64,000 bases of DNA from an uncultured Algibacter sp. (GCA_947502405.1 CANMZT010000003.1:248001-312000), one strand, 5' to 3'. Shown: positions 25,216 through 35,213, counted from the first letter of the stretch. Notes: generated by a model not told the origin, from the letters alone. Numbers and translations are program-made.

Positions 25216-25295
25216 AAAATGTTAGTTTTCTGTTTTTCTTCTTTACAAGCTATCAATGAGATTAAGCTAAGAAGTATGAGTGTTAATCTTTTCAT
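25212..25295 (-). pseudogene. Detached lipoprotein signal peptide of the prolyl oligopeptidase
   Basis: The 27-codon frame starts at ATG (25293-25295 on the complement). It encodes MKRLTLILLSLISLIAC, a lipoprotein signal with lipobox LIAC, then [10 protein letters not shown] and TGA. The next frame continues with the normal start of the mature peptidase. So this is the 5' end of the same gene, separated by a one-base shift, either a true mutation or a sequencing error. Confidence 0.8.
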
Positions 25296-25400
25296 GATTG
25301 ATGAATTTATAATTTATCAAAAGTACTATACTTAAATGAATTAACAATATGAATTTCAAAAGCATAGACTACAATAAATTAGGTTTAAAATTAATTTAGG

Positions 25401-25408
25401 TATATTTG
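25401..25408 (+). promoter_or_regulatory. TAnnTTTG box of the lipoprotein esterase gene
   Basis: TATATTTG lies 17 nt before the ATG at 25426. No clear -33 TTTG was seen at the ideal distance. Confidence 0.45.
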
Positions 25409-25425
25409 GGTATAATACCCTAGTT

Positions 25426-26214
25426 ATGAAGACAAAACTAATATTACTACTTTTTGTCGTTGTTTTTTCGAGTTGTAGCAAAGATAAAGAAGATGATATA
25501 ACGATAATTGATACGCGTACTATTGAACAAGTAACCGAAGATTTTCAGAATTTAAATATTCAGCCTGGGGTAAATGATTTAACTATAGAGTCAACTACAG
25601 CAGGAGTTTTTTGGAATTTTCGTGTAATAGCACCTGCTGATACTTCAGAAAGTAATAAGAGGCCTTTAGTTATTGCATTGCATGGCGCCTCAAGAGGAAG
25701 CTCTACTGCTCACCAAAATACAAGTTGTTATATTGAACCAGGTTTGGAAGACTTAAATGCATATATAATAAGTCCGAATGCTGGTACAGAGCAGTGGTAT
25801 AGTGTAAATAACCAAATGCAAGTTATAAATCTTGTACAATTGGCTACTGCTAATTGGGATGTAGATATCAGTAAGGTTTTGGTTACTGGTTATAGTAATG
25901 GTGGGAATGCTAGTTGGTTATATGCCGATTTTTTTCCTCAATTTTTCACAGCATCTATAGCCATGGCTAGTTCATATAATTCTCGACGTTTAGACGGATC
26001 GATTTCAGCAATAGCTATTCCGCTTTATGTAATTCATAGTAATGGAGATGAACTTTTTCCAGTAGCTACAACACAAGCTTTTGTGGAAGACTCAGTTACA
26101 GCAGGAAGCGATATAGAATTTGTTGTTGTTGACGGTTTATCACACTATACTCCATGTGATTACGTTCCACACTTAAAGGATGCTGTTACATGGTTACAAA
26201 CTGAGGTATGGTAA
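25426..26214 (+). CDS. Lipoprotein alpha/beta hydrolase (esterase/depolymerase-like)
   Basis: This 262-residue hydrolase has a lipobox at FSSC (Cys17) followed by SKDKEDD, an acidic/lysine stretch like the Bacteroidota export signal that sends lipoproteins to the surface. The hydrolase core shows LVIALHGASRGS (oxyanion region), nucleophile serine in GYSNGGNAS and histidine in GLSHYTP. It resembles the feruloyl esterase / polyhydroxybutyrate depolymerase (LpqC) group. Substrate unknown. It converges with the T9SS substrate gene, 6 nt apart. Confidence 0.85.
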   Translation: MKTKLILLLFVVVFSSCSKDKEDDITIIDTRTIEQVTEDFQNLNIQPGVNDLTIESTTAGVFWNFRVIAPADTSESNKRPLVIALHGASRGSSTAHQNTSCYIEPGLEDLNAYIISPNAGTEQWYSVNNQMQVINLVQLATANWDVDISKVLVTGYSNGGNASWLYADFFPQFFTASIAMASSYNSRRLDGSISAIAIPLYVIHSNGDELFPVATTQAFVEDSVTAGSDIEFVVVDGLSHYTPCDYVPHLKDAVTWLQTEVW

Positions 26215-26220
26215 TTTTGA

Positions 26221-28944
26221 CTAACGTACTATACTAAAATTGCCTTTAAATACTCGAGTATTCTGGTCTTTATCTTTTATAGTTACAAAGAACCAATAAT
26301 CTGAATCAGGAAGGCTTTCACCATTGTATGTGCCATCCCATTTTCCTTCAGGCTCTAATACCTTTAAAAGTTTGCCATATCTGTTAAAAATATGAACATT
26401 TGATATGGTATACTTATCTGAATCTAAGCCTCTAACACCCCAATAGTCATTATGCGAATCGTTATTTGGTGTAAAAAACCTTGGGAACCCGAGTACATAA
26501 AACTCTCGTTCAGTAATTTCACAGTTATTACTATTCTTAACATATAAGATATGTTCTCCTGCAGGAACATTTAAAAATACATTATCACTTTGGTAGGGGC
26601 CGTTGATGTCATTAATGGCATACATATTATCAAGGTTTTCTGTAGTTAAAACGGTAACCTTTCCTTTATTAACATTTATCTCTATTCCCGTAATTATAGG
26701 AGAAGTTAATCTTTCGATTTTATAGGTTTTAGTTACTTCGCAGAGTGAATTAATATCCGTAATTGTAACAGTAATTGTCTGAGGGTAATAAACAATTATG
26801 GAATTACTTGTTTCACCAGAACTCCAAGCGTAATTATAGTTGCTTATTGAATTAGAAGGAATAGATGAGTTTAAAGTAGCAGGGAATTGACTTTCACATA
26901 ATGTTAGAATTTCTTCTTCAATATCTATTGGAGGTATTGGGTTAACGGTAATATTAAACGAACCAGAACCATAACAATTTCCATTTACTGATGCATAAAA
27001 ATAGATTAAGTTTGCTGATGAAAGGTGCTCACCACTTAACGAATTTGTTCTACCTACAGCATCTTCAATAGATTCAAAGAATTCAATATCTATATTGTTT
27101 GGTAAACTGTTTAATGAGCGAATACTATTTATTTGTTCGTCAAAATCAAACAAAACTATATTTGTATCGTCCTCATCACAACCTTGTATATCTAAGGCGT
27201 TAAGGTTTTGACTAGGATCTGCAATAAGCTGCAATTCTCCTAAAACATAACAATCAGAGTTTTTTCTGTAAACTTTTACAGTAACTAATTGATTTGGCGT
27301 GTTGTTATAATAGAATTGTGGTAAAGCGTTTTGATTGTGAATATCTGCTGTGGCATCAGTTTCACTTAGATAAAAATACACGTCAAAATTATCTGCAAAT
27401 CCATTTACTATATCTGTTATACTTTCATTTAAATTGAAAGTTGTTAAACCATCGTTAGAGTCATTATCAAAAGCATCACAACTTGACAATAAAACGGGTG
27501 TATTTATAATTGGAGGATCAGTAAAGGAGACATTGGCTCTTCCAAATAATATTGTATTACATTCATCATTAGTTGTAACGTTAAGAGAATATGTTCCCAC
27601 AGTGTTGTTTCCCAATGGGTTAACGATTAGCTCATTAGCAGGTGAAGGTGTTGGGATTGGTCTTACAATACCACCATCATCAAAAGACCATTGATATATA
27701 GCTCCTGGTATATTTTTCCATTTAAGAGTATAGGAATTACCTTTGCAGAGTTCTAAGTCATTGCTTATATTGATAACATCCTCTGACGGATTTACTATGT
27801 TAATTTCATTTTCAAAAAAGTACGATTGGATGAAAGGTGGAAGACCCTGCATAACAGAATTAGTGTTACCAAAAAAAATGTAATCCTCTTCAAAACCACA
27901 TTGAGTTCCCTTTAATTCTGGATAATTTATAACGTCTAAATAATTACTACCTATAACATAGCTTTCAGGAATAGTTACATATATTTTACGATCAGGACCA
28001 AGTTGTAAACCGCCTCTAAATGCAGAATCTTCTTCGTGAATTATAACACCCGAATTTTTAATGTTTGGAGCTGTTAAATCAAATTGATAAAGTTTATATT
28101 CATCGTCATCAATAGTTGATGCATATAACTTTGTAGTTTTAGAGGAAAACTCAATCCCATATACCTGCGTAGACCTGTCAAATAATGTAGTGTTTGTTTC
28201 AATAACTTCTCCAGTTTTATTATCAAAATCATATAAATAGAGCCCATTGTCATTTCCGTTTATTCCTTGATGTGCAGCAACTAATTTTTTTCCATTTGGT
28301 GAAACTTTCAAATAACCTCTAGAAAGTTTTGAGGCTTCAAAAGAAATTTCTGATACAATTGGTGTGGGATTAACTCCATTTTCATCAATTAAGTAGGCAT
28401 AAAACTTATTTTTTACTAATGAAATCACCCATATCGTATTACAAGTATCACCATAAACTGCAGTAATTTTTTCTGACCAATCAAAACCATTACTATCTCC
28501 TGATAAGTCTACAGAAGAGCCAAAAACATCACCAAAACCTCCATTTAGTGTCATATCAATAGTATAATAATGATATCCCGTAGGGACTTGAGTCGATCCA
28601 ACAGTAAATAAATAATAGATATTACTTTTAGTTGGGTGAGGTGCAATTATTGCGGATTGAGTACTAGATTCATCTCCAAGTAATTCAGTGCCATTGGGCA
28701 TTATTCGATGATTTCTATCCCATACAGTTGAGCCATCTGAATAGAACAAAAGATTTCCAGCACTATCAGAGATTGACGAACATCCTTCTAAAGTAATTAA
28801 AGCACCATCATATCTAACTGTGGGCTTAGAAAGCCCATTAAATTCTAAACCAAGTCTATTCCCAAAAAACCAGTTACTAGCTTCGTTTTGGGAGAAGGAG
28901 TTTAAAGACAAGAATAATATTAAAACAATAATTATACCTTTCAT
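26221..28944 (-). CDS. Type IX secretion substrate with type B C-terminal domain
   Basis: This protein of about 907 residues starts at ATG 28944 (signal peptide ending SLNSFSQ). Its N-terminal half (about 20-370) looks like a beta-propeller with repeated LYFYSDG, IYYLFTVG and KIYVTIPES strands. Then come Ig-like segments (PKD-like: ATYQWSFDDG-type, here AIYQWSFDDG). The last about 85 residues are the gliding-motility-associated type B sorting domain: FFTPNNDSHNDYW, IFNRYGKLL, WDGTYNGESLPDSDYWF. It is expected to cross the outer membrane through the T9SS. Ligand unknown. Confidence 0.92.
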   Translation of the reverse strand: MKGIIIVLILFLSLNSFSQNEASNWFFGNRLGLEFNGLSKPTVRYDGALITLEGCSSISDSAGNLLFYSDGSTVWDRNHRIMPNGTELLGDESSTQSAIIAPHPTKSNIYYLFTVGSTQVPTGYHYYTIDMTLNGGFGDVFGSSVDLSGDSNGFDWSEKITAVYGDTCNTIWVISLVKNKFYAYLIDENGVNPTPIVSEISFEASKLSRGYLKVSPNGKKLVAAHQGINGNDNGLYLYDFDNKTGEVIETNTTLFDRSTQVYGIEFSSKTTKLYASTIDDDEYKLYQFDLTAPNIKNSGVIIHEEDSAFRGGLQLGPDRKIYVTIPESYVIGSNYLDVINYPELKGTQCGFEEDYIFFGNTNSVMQGLPPFIQSYFFENEINIVNPSEDVINISNDLELCKGNSYTLKWKNIPGAIYQWSFDDGGIVRPIPTPSPANELIVNPLGNNTVGTYSLNVTTNDECNTILFGRANVSFTDPPIINTPVLLSSCDAFDNDSNDGLTTFNLNESITDIVNGFADNFDVYFYLSETDATADIHNQNALPQFYYNNTPNQLVTVKVYRKNSDCYVLGELQLIADPSQNLNALDIQGCDEDDTNIVLFDFDEQINSIRSLNSLPNNIDIEFFESIEDAVGRTNSLSGEHLSSANLIYFYASVNGNCYGSGSFNITVNPIPPIDIEEEILTLCESQFPATLNSSIPSNSISNYNYAWSSGETSNSIIVYYPQTITVTITDINSLCEVTKTYKIERLTSPIITGIEINVNKGKVTVLTTENLDNMYAINDINGPYQSDNVFLNVPAGEHILYVKNSNNCEITEREFYVLGFPRFFTPNNDSHNDYWGVRGLDSDKYTISNVHIFNRYGKLLKVLEPEGKWDGTYNGESLPDSDYWFFVTIKDKDQNTRVFKGNFSIVR

Positions 28945-29048
28945 TATCACAGCAATTAATTAAAAAAGTAAAAATTAGGCAGTTTTAAATATACAAAATT
29001 GCTTTTTTATAACCTGTTAAATAATCAGATTATAGCCTTAAAGCAAAA

Positions 29049-29082
29049 AACTCCTACGTAATTCATTACGTAGGAGTTTTTT
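29049..29082 (-). terminator. asd terminator
   Basis: A perfect 12-bp stem, CTCCTACGTAAT (29051-29062) with ATTACGTAGGAG (29065-29076), with A- and T-runs on both sides, lying downstream of asd. It can work in both directions. Confidence 0.92.
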
Positions 29083-29103
29083 AAGATAATCTAAGATTAA
29101 AAT

Positions 29104-30093
29104 CTACACTAAATCATTTTCAATTAAATATTCAGCAATTTGAACGGTATTCGTTGCAGCGCCTTTACGCAGGTTATCGGCAACAACCCACATATTTAAT
29201 GTGTTTGGTTGAGTTTCATCACGACGAATACGTCCTACAAAAACCTCATCTTTTTCATGAGCAAAAATTGGCATTGGGTAGGTATTTGTATCCGTATTAT
29301 CTTGTACAACCACTCCAGCAGTTTCGTGTAACAATTTACGAACATCAGCTAAATCAAAATCATTTTCAAATTCAACATTCACAGATTCTGAATGTCCACC
29401 AGCAGTAGGAATTCTAACCGCGGTAGCTGAAACAGAAAATGTTCTATCATTCATAATTTTCTGTGGCTCTCTAGCTAATTTCATTTCCTCTTTGGTGTAT
29501 CCGTTATCTTCAAAAACATCACAATGTGGTAACGCATTTCTTCCAATAGGATATGGATAAGCCATTTCACCTTCAACACCAGCAATCTCATTTTCTAACT
29601 GACGTACGGCTTTTACTCCAGTACCAGAAACAGATTGATATGTAGACACCACTACACGTTTCATTTTATATTTTTTGTGAAGCGGATTTAAAGCCATTAC
29701 TAACTGAATTGTAGAACAATTAGGGTTTGCAATAATCTTATCATCTTTAGTTAATTCGCTCGCATTAATCTCAGGAACTACTAATTTTTTTGTAGGATCC
29801 ATTCTCCAAGCAGAAGAGTTATCTACAACTGTAGTACCAGCTTCAGCAAATTTAGGAGCCCATTCAATGGATGTTCCTCCGCCTGCTGAGAATAAGGCGA
29901 TATCTGGCTTCATAGAAACAGCAGTTTCCAAACCAACTACTTTATAATCATTACCCTTGTAGGTTAATGTTTTACCAACAGAGCGTTCTGAAGCAACAGG
30001 AATTAATTCCGTTACAGGAAAATTACGTTCTGCAAGTACTTTTAACATCACTTCGCCAACCATACCAGTGGCACCAACAACAGCTACTTTCAT
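29104..30093 (-). CDS. asd: Aspartate-semialdehyde dehydrogenase
   Basis: This enzyme reduces aspartyl phosphate to aspartate semialdehyde, the branch point to lysine/diaminopimelate, threonine and methionine. It shows the NADP motif GATGMVGEVMLKVL at the start, catalytic Cys in ANPNCSTIQLV and His in PTAGGHSESVNVEF. Its 329 residues are normal. It stands alone, between its own terminator and the mscL terminator. Confidence 0.97.
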   Translation of the reverse strand: MKVAVVGATGMVGEVMLKVLAERNFPVTELIPVASERSVGKTLTYKGNDYKVVGLETAVSMKPDIALFSAGGGTSIEWAPKFAEAGTTVVDNSSAWRMDPTKKLVVPEINASELTKDDKIIANPNCSTIQLVMALNPLHKKYKMKRVVVSTYQSVSGTGVKAVRQLENEIAGVEGEMAYPYPIGRNALPHCDVFEDNGYTKEEMKLAREPQKIMNDRTFSVSATAVRIPTAGGHSESVNVEFENDFDLADVRKLLHETAGVVVQDNTDTNTYPMPIFAHEKDEVFVGRIRRDETQPNTLNMWVVADNLRKGAATNTVQIAEYLIENDLV

Positions 30094-30161
30094 TTTTTCT
30101 TTTCTTTTTATTGTTTTGAGAGCACAAAACTAAGTATTAATTGCAATTTTAAACACAAAAA

Positions 30162-30195
30162 AAGCCCTCATTTTCAGAAAACAAGGGCTTTTTAA
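30162..30195 (-). terminator. mscL terminator
   Basis: AAGCCCT (30162-30168) and AGGGCTT (30184-30190) with an inner TTTT/AAAA pairing and T/A-runs on both sides. A second weaker hairpin, AATAACA / TGTTATT, lies between it and mscL. Confidence 0.85.
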
Positions 30196-30231
30196 CAACA
30201 AATAACACGTTGTTATTTAATTAACACTTTG

Positions 30232-30633
30232 TTATTTTTTAAGTAAATCTCTTATTTCTGCAAGTAAATCTTCTTGAGATGGTCCTGCAGGAGCTGGCTC
30301 TTCTGCTGGTTTTTTTGTTTTGTTATAAGCCTTAACAATTAAGAACATTACAAGACCAACAATTAATAAGTTAATTATAGTATTAACCCAAGAACCCCAC
30401 ATAATAGCATTCTCTGGAGTAGTTACTGCACCTGTTGCATCTACAACAGCTTCTGTTAAAACTACTTTTCTGTCTGCGAAATCTGTTCCACCAGTAAAGT
30501 AACCAACAAATGGCATTACAATATTATTTACAAATCCTGTAACAACAGCACCAATTGCGCCTGCCATAATTACTGCAACAGCAAATTCAATAACATTACC
30601 GCCAGTAATAAATTCTTTAAATTCTTTTAACAT
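30232..30633 (-). CDS. mscL: Large-conductance mechanosensitive channel
   Basis: This 133-residue channel opens under membrane tension and releases solutes in osmotic downshock. It shows EFKEFITGGNVIEFAVAVIMAG at the start (quoted as EFKEFI and GNVIEFAVAVIM), TM1 about 16-40, a periplasmic loop, TM2 about 80-102 and the C-terminal helix SQEDLLAEIRDLLKK. All typical. Confidence 0.97.
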   Translation of the reverse strand: MLKEFKEFITGGNVIEFAVAVIMAGAIGAVVTGFVNNIVMPFVGYFTGGTDFADRKVVLTEAVVDATGAVTTPENAIMWGSWVNTIINLLIVGLVMFLIVKAYNKTKKPAEEPAPAGPSQEDLLAEIRDLLKK

Positions 30634-30704
30634 TTTAATAAGTTTTAATGGTTAAATATATTAATTGTGACCAAGATAATTAAAAAAGTCACATAATGTA
30701 TTAG

Positions 30705-31820
30705 TTAGTAACCATTAAATACCCGTTTCACTCGCTGGGAAATAGAAGTAATTAACTCGTAAGAAATTGTATTTGCAGTATTAGCCAAAGTTTCAGCAGT
30801 AATTGTATTAGAATCAAAAACTATAACCTCATCCCCTTCTTTGCAATTAATATCAGTAATATTAACCATTATCATATCCATGCAAACATTACCAATAATA
30901 GATGCTTTTTGCCCATTTATGGTAACAAAACCGTTTCCGTTTCCATAAATTCTACTAATACCATCAGCATGTCCTAAAGGGAGTGTAGCTGTTTTTGTAA
31001 TCACCCCATCGCTTTTATAGGCACGATTATAACCTACAGATTCGCCTTTTTCAATGTTATGTATTTGAGATATAACAGTTTTTAAAGTCGCTATAGGTTT
31101 TAAATAAGCACTTTCTTTTTCAGAATTCCCAAAACCATAAAGACCAATACCAGAACGCACCATATCAAAATGAGATTCAGGATAATTTAATATACCAGAG
31201 GTATTACTCATATGCAACATGGGTGTATAGCCAGTTTTTGTTTTAAAATTAGCAACAATGGTTTTAAAGCTATGTATTTGGTTTATTGTAAAATCACGTT
31301 CTTTTAAGTCCTCGCTTGCTGCCAAATGAGAAAACAAAGATTTTACCTTTATGGCTTGAGCAGCTTTTATTGTATCAGCGATATATTCCACATCGCTTTC
31401 CAAAAAACCCAACCTATTTAAACCAGTGTTAAACTTAATATGTATAGGATACTCATTTTGCTTTTTAGCAGAAGCAAAATCAATAAACTCATTTAAAATT
31501 TTAGCATTATAAAGATTAGGTTCTAAGCAATTCTCTATAATAATATTGAAATTAATAGCCAATGGATGAAGCACTAAAATAGAGGTAGTAATACCAGCTT
31601 TTCGTAATGCAACACCTTCATTAGCATAAGCTACAGCAAAATAATCAATATCTAAGTTTTGCAAATATTTTGCAATTTCAACGGCATCACCGCCATAAGC
31701 AAACGCTTTAACTACCGCTAGAAATTTAGTTTTAGGCTGTAATTTTGATTTTAAATACTCAAAATTATGTTTAAGTGCTTTTAAGTCTATTTCAAGCACA
31801 GTTTCTTGTGCTTTAGGCAT
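30705..31820 (-). CDS. alr: Alanine racemase
   Basis: This PLP enzyme makes D-alanine for peptidoglycan. The PLP lysine lies in [10 protein letters not shown] near residue 38, and the catalytic tyrosine in [10 protein letters not shown]. Its 371 residues form a stand-alone racemase, not the MurF fusion found in many Bacteroidota. It overlaps the tdk gene by 8 nt, so both are one operon. Confidence 0.95.
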   Translation of the reverse strand: MPKAQETVLEIDLKALKHNFEYLKSKLQPKTKFLAVVKAFAYGGDAVEIAKYLQNLDIDYFAVAYANEGVALRKAGITTSILVLHPLAINFNIIIENCLEPNLYNAKILNEFIDFASAKKQNEYPIHIKFNTGLNRLGFLESDVEYIADTIKAAQAIKVKSLFSHLAASEDLKERDFTINQIHSFKTIVANFKTKTGYTPMLHMSNTSGILNYPESHFDMVRSGIGLYGFGNSEKESAYLKPIATLKTVISQIHNIEKGESVGYNRAYKSDGVITKTATLPLGHADGISRIYGNGNGFVTINGQKASIIGNVCMDMIMVNITDINCKEGDEVIVFDSNTITAETLANTANTISYELITSISQRVKRVFNGY

Positions 31821-32460
31821 TGGTGTCTTTTGTTTTAGTATCTACTTCTTCAGCTTCGTTAACCTTCATATTCCTAACCTTATCTCGAAGCATTGCTTTA
31901 TAATAAGCCGCCCTACTTAAAGGCTCATATTCGTTAACCTCACCCAATAAAACCAAATTATCATCTTGGTTTTTTCTGTAACTATATTGTGCTAAATTCC
32001 CTGTTCTTGTGCAAACAGCATGAACTTTGGTAATATACTCTGCTGTAGCCATAAGGTTAGGCATTGGCCCAAACGGGTTACCTTTAAAATCCATATCTAA
32101 CCCAGCCACAATAACACGCACGCCTTTATTTGCTAAATCGTTACAAACGCGCACTATTTCATCATCAAAAAATTGAGCTTCATCAATACCAACTACATCA
32201 CAACCATCAGCCAAAATTGGAATATTTGCTGCTGCAGGCACAGGCGTAGAGCGAATTTCGTTAGCATCATGAGAGACTACCATATCTTCATCATAACGCA
32301 CATCAATAGCAGGTTTAAAAATCTCAACTTTCTGTCTAGCAAACTGAGCACGCTTTAATCTACGAATCAATTCTTCCGTTTTTCCAGAAAACATGGAGCC
32401 ACAGATAACTTCTATCCAACCAAATTGTTCTTTATGATTTACTGTATTTTCAAGAAACAT
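31813..32460 (-). CDS. tdk: Thymidine kinase
   Basis: This enzyme phosphorylates thymidine for DNA precursor salvage. It shows the P-loop [15 protein letters not shown] (about residue 22-36), the DEAQFFDDE Walker B/lid motif and the C-terminal [13 protein letters not shown]. 215 residues, type II family. Cotranscribed with alr, which overlaps its end. Confidence 0.97.
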   Translation of the reverse strand: MFLENTVNHKEQFGWIEVICGSMFSGKTEELIRRLKRAQFARQKVEIFKPAIDVRYDEDMVVSHDANEIRSTPVPAAANIPILADGCDVVGIDEAQFFDDEIVRVCNDLANKGVRVIVAGLDMDFKGNPFGPMPNLMATAEYITKVHAVCTRTGNLAQYSYRKNQDDNLVLLGEVNEYEPLSRAAYYKAMLRDKVRNMKVNEAEEVDTKTKDTNA

Positions 32461-32567
32461 TTTGTAATTTTAACACTAAATGGGAATAATTATTCGTTTG
32501 TATAAAGGTGGCGTAAATTTATTAAAAATCAAAAGCCTAAAGTGCAATAATTAAAAATTTATAAACA

Positions 32568-33311
32568 ATGAAGAAGAGACTAGAATCGGAACTTATTAGT
32601 ATAGCACACAGAATTCTTAAATTAAAAGGGAAGGAAGATGTTATTAAAATGCATACCGAGGTTTCTGCACTTTATGAAAAACTTTCGGTATTAAAATTTG
32701 CGCATGAAAATTTTGAAGGCGATCTACCAACTATAGGCAGTGATTCTTCATTTTTCGATATGCTTGATAGCGCATTCAACAATAAGGTTAGCGATAATAT
32801 TGAGGTAGAAGATAAAATATATATTAATCTGGATGAGGTAGAGGATGATGATATTATGGAGCCCGTAATGAACAAGATTAAGGATATGGTGGCGCATATG
32901 CCTGAAGATACCGAAGACATTGAAACTGTTTTTGAGGAAGCTATTCCTAAAGAACCTGTAAAGCGTCACAATTTAGAAGATATTACTGCGGGATTTGAAG
33001 ACACCCCAATTTTTGAACCTATTTCTAAAACCCAAAATGGTGTTTCAAATGGCAAAAAAACCTTAAATGATAAACTAAAAGTTGGTGGCTTCAATATTGG
33101 GCTTAATGATAAAATAGCTTTTATCAAACACTTATTTGATGGTAAAAGTGAAGATTATGATCGTGTTTTATCTCAACTAAATACATCTGTTTCTTTGGAT
33201 GACGCAAAGCGATTTATTGAAAATATGGTAAAACCAGATTATAATAATTGGGAAGGAAAAGAAGAATTTGAAGAGCGTTTTATAGAAATTATCGAGGCTA
33301 AGTTTAACTAA
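32568..33311 (+). CDS. Conserved flavobacterial hypothetical protein
   Basis: This 247-residue protein is acidic and mostly helical. The N-terminal helical region (about 1-60, with HRILKLKGKEDVIKMHTEV) is followed by an acidic linker rich in D/E (about 75-150) and a C-terminal helical domain (about 165-247) with FIKHLFDGKSEDYDRVLSQL. No signal or membrane helix. I recall similar proteins in many Flavobacteriia with no function. Its stop overlaps the DUF2867 gene end by 4 nt (convergent). Confidence 0.75.
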   Translation: MKKRLESELISIAHRILKLKGKEDVIKMHTEVSALYEKLSVLKFAHENFEGDLPTIGSDSSFFDMLDSAFNNKVSDNIEVEDKIYINLDEVEDDDIMEPVMNKIKDMVAHMPEDTEDIETVFEEAIPKEPVKRHNLEDITAGFEDTPIFEPISKTQNGVSNGKKTLNDKLKVGGFNIGLNDKIAFIKHLFDGKSEDYDRVLSQLNTSVSLDDAKRFIENMVKPDYNNWEGKEEFEERFIEIIEAKFN

Positions 33312-33793
33312 ACCTTATAAGCTTGCTTTACCATACGCTTTACAATAACTACATGAAATGGTCTAATTAAAGCCATATAAATCTTTCCAAACAGATTATT
33401 ATATTTTACTAAGGTTGTAACCTTTATGTTATGTTGATGCTCCTCTGAATTAAAAATGCTTACTCTAAAATCCAAATGTTTATCATCAGCACCAAGTAAT
33501 ATCTCATCATCTTCAACACTAAATACCTTAATAAAGCCAAGACTCTCACCAGGTTTATATTGTGGTTTAAAGTCTTTATCCATATCTGTTTTTAAACCAA
33601 ACATTTTAACTATTGTATTGCGTAAACGCATCAGGAAGGCAACCCATTTAGGCATAGTTCCAAAAATTAAATGCGCTATATTTTCAAGTGAATCCTTATG
33701 ATTTGTAGTTGAAAACGTATCTGTAAAATCTATTCTAGAAAGTGCCTGTTTTATAATCTTTGTATTTGGAGACTGTTCTGTTTTTACGACCAT
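33308..33793 (-). CDS. DUF2867 family protein
   Basis: This 161-residue protein resembles DUF2867: FKPQYKPGESLGFIKVF in the middle, FRVSIF and TTLVKYNNLFGKIYMALIRPFH towards the end. The family has a START/polyketide-cyclase-like fold by reputation and unknown function. It is divergent from a TetR-type regulator, with shared promoter-operator DNA, so TetR control is likely (inference). Confidence 0.8.
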   Translation of the reverse strand: MVVKTEQSPNTKIIKQALSRIDFTDTFSTTNHKDSLENIAHLIFGTMPKWVAFLMRLRNTIVKMFGLKTDMDKDFKPQYKPGESLGFIKVFSVEDDEILLGADDKHLDFRVSIFNSEEHQHNIKVTTLVKYNNLFGKIYMALIRPFHVVIVKRMVKQAYKV

Positions 33794-33812
33794 TATTAGC
33801 GTTTAATTTAAG

Positions 33813-33874
33813 ATTAGGTCAAATATACTAATTTTTTAATAATTAGGTCAATGTTACTAAATTTAATATATTTG
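33813..33874. promoter_or_regulatory. Overlapping divergent promoters with 20-bp direct repeats (TetR operator candidate)
   Basis: ATTAGGTCAAATATACTAAT (33813-33832) and ATTAGGTCAATGTTACTAAA (33842-33861) are direct repeats 29 bp apart, each starting TTAG and ending CTAA as in an imperfect palindrome. The first contains the minus-strand TATATTTG box of the DUF2867 gene (complement of 33820-33827). The second lies between the -33 and -7 region of the TetR promoter (TATATTTG at 33867-33874). A repressor bound there would block both genes. Confidence 0.65.
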
Positions 33875-33878
33875 ATTT

Positions 33879-34499
33879 ATGGGGAAGACTAAGGATAAAA
33901 TTCTAGTAACAGCTTTAGAGTTATTTAATACGCAAGGAATGGCTAAGGTTACTTTAAGGACTATTGCTAGTAAAATGGAGATTAGCCAAGGAAATTTAAA
34001 TTATCATTTTAAAAAACGAGAGGATATAGTTGAAGCTCTTTATTTTCAAATTGTAGAAAGTATAAATGGAGTTATTGCAAATAGTATGCAATCTAAAAAT
34101 CATTTGGAAAGTGTTTTTAGTACTTCTAAAGCAATCATGTTAACATTCTATAAGTATCAATTTTTCTTACTGGATTTTGTTTTAATTATGCGAGAGCACA
34201 AAAAGATTAAAGCGCATTATGTGAAATTAATTGAGCAAAGAGAACTAGAGTTTTTAAATATAATTGATGTATTGATTAATGAAGACCTCGTCCGTAAACC
34301 TCTATTCTCAGATGAATACAATAATCTTTTCAAGCGTTTTCAAATTTTAAGCGATTTCTGGATGTCATCAATAGTTGTGGAACAGGGAAAAATCACTAGA
34401 GCCTCAGTAAATCAGTATTCAGAAATAATTTATCAGTCTATTTTTCCTTATTTAACTTTAAAAGGGCAAAAACTATATAAGTCTGTATCTTTAGCATAA
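33879..34499 (+). CDS. TetR family transcriptional regulator
   Basis: This 206-residue regulator has an N-terminal helix-turn-helix (about 6-50: ILVTALELFNTQGMAKVTLR split as ALELFNTQGMAKVTL, then ISQGNLNYHFKKREDIVEAL). The C-terminal ligand domain is helical. The ATG lies 5 nt after the TATATTTG box, so the mRNA is probably leaderless. It probably controls itself and the divergent DUF2867 gene. Followed 18 nt later by rsmI. Confidence 0.9.
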   Translation: MGKTKDKILVTALELFNTQGMAKVTLRTIASKMEISQGNLNYHFKKREDIVEALYFQIVESINGVIANSMQSKNHLESVFSTSKAIMLTFYKYQFFLLDFVLIMREHKKIKAHYVKLIEQRELEFLNIIDVLINEDLVRKPLFSDEYNNLFKRFQILSDFWMSSIVVEQGKITRASVNQYSEIIYQSIFPYLTLKGQKLYKSVSLA

Positions 34500-34517
34500 T
34501 TTTAATTTAAAACTTAA

Positions 34518-35189
34518 ATGAGTAAACTATTTATAGTGCCCACTCCAATAGGAAATTTAAAAGATATAACCTTTAGAGCCGTTGAAGTTTTAAAAGATGT
34601 TGATTTAATTCTAGCAGAAGATACCAGAACTTCAGGAAAGCTTTTAAAACATTTTGAAATTTCTACGCATATGCAATCTCACCATATGCACAATGAGCAT
34701 AAAACGGTTGAAAATATCATTCAAAAATTAAAAGCAGGAACTACTGTTGCACTTATAAGCGACGCTGGAACACCGGCAATATCTGATCCTGGGTTTTTAT
34801 TATCTCGAGCTTGTATTGAAAACAACATTGAAATTGAATGCTTACCAGGAGCTACAGCTTTTGTGCCAGCACTAGTAAATTCAGGATTACCAAACGATAA
34901 ATTTGTATTTGAAGGGTTTTTACCAGTAAAAAAAGGAAGACAAACACGATTACTATTACTAGCTGAAGAAACTCGAACCATGATTTTTTATGAAAGTCCG
35001 CATAAATTGGTAAAAACTCTTGGGCATTTTTGTGAGTATTTTGGGGAGGATAGACCAGTTTCAGTATCTAGAGAGTTAACAAAACTGTTTGAAGAAACCA
35101 TCAGAGGAACAGCCAAAGAAGTATTAGAATATTACACCAATAAACCACCAAAAGGAGAAATTGTTGTTGTGGTTGGAGGTAGAAAGTAG
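34518..35189 (+). CDS. rsmI: 16S rRNA (cytidine-1402-2'-O)-methyltransferase
   Basis: This SAM-dependent methyltransferase (223 residues) methylates the ribose of C1402 in the ribosomal P site. It shows the canonical start LFIVPTPIGNLKDITFRA, AEDTRTSGKLLKHF, LISDAGTPAISDPG and LPGATAFVPALVNSGLP. Normal length, though the small C-terminal domain of some homologues is absent. Confidence 0.96.
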   Translation: MSKLFIVPTPIGNLKDITFRAVEVLKDVDLILAEDTRTSGKLLKHFEISTHMQSHHMHNEHKTVENIIQKLKAGTTVALISDAGTPAISDPGFLLSRACIENNIEIECLPGATAFVPALVNSGLPNDKFVFEGFLPVKKGRQTRLLLLAEETRTMIFYESPHKLVKTLGHFCEYFGEDRPVSVSRELTKLFEETIRGTAKEVLEYYTNKPPKGEIVVVVGGRK

Positions 35190-35213
35190 ACTTTCATTGA
35201 TATACAAAAAACT

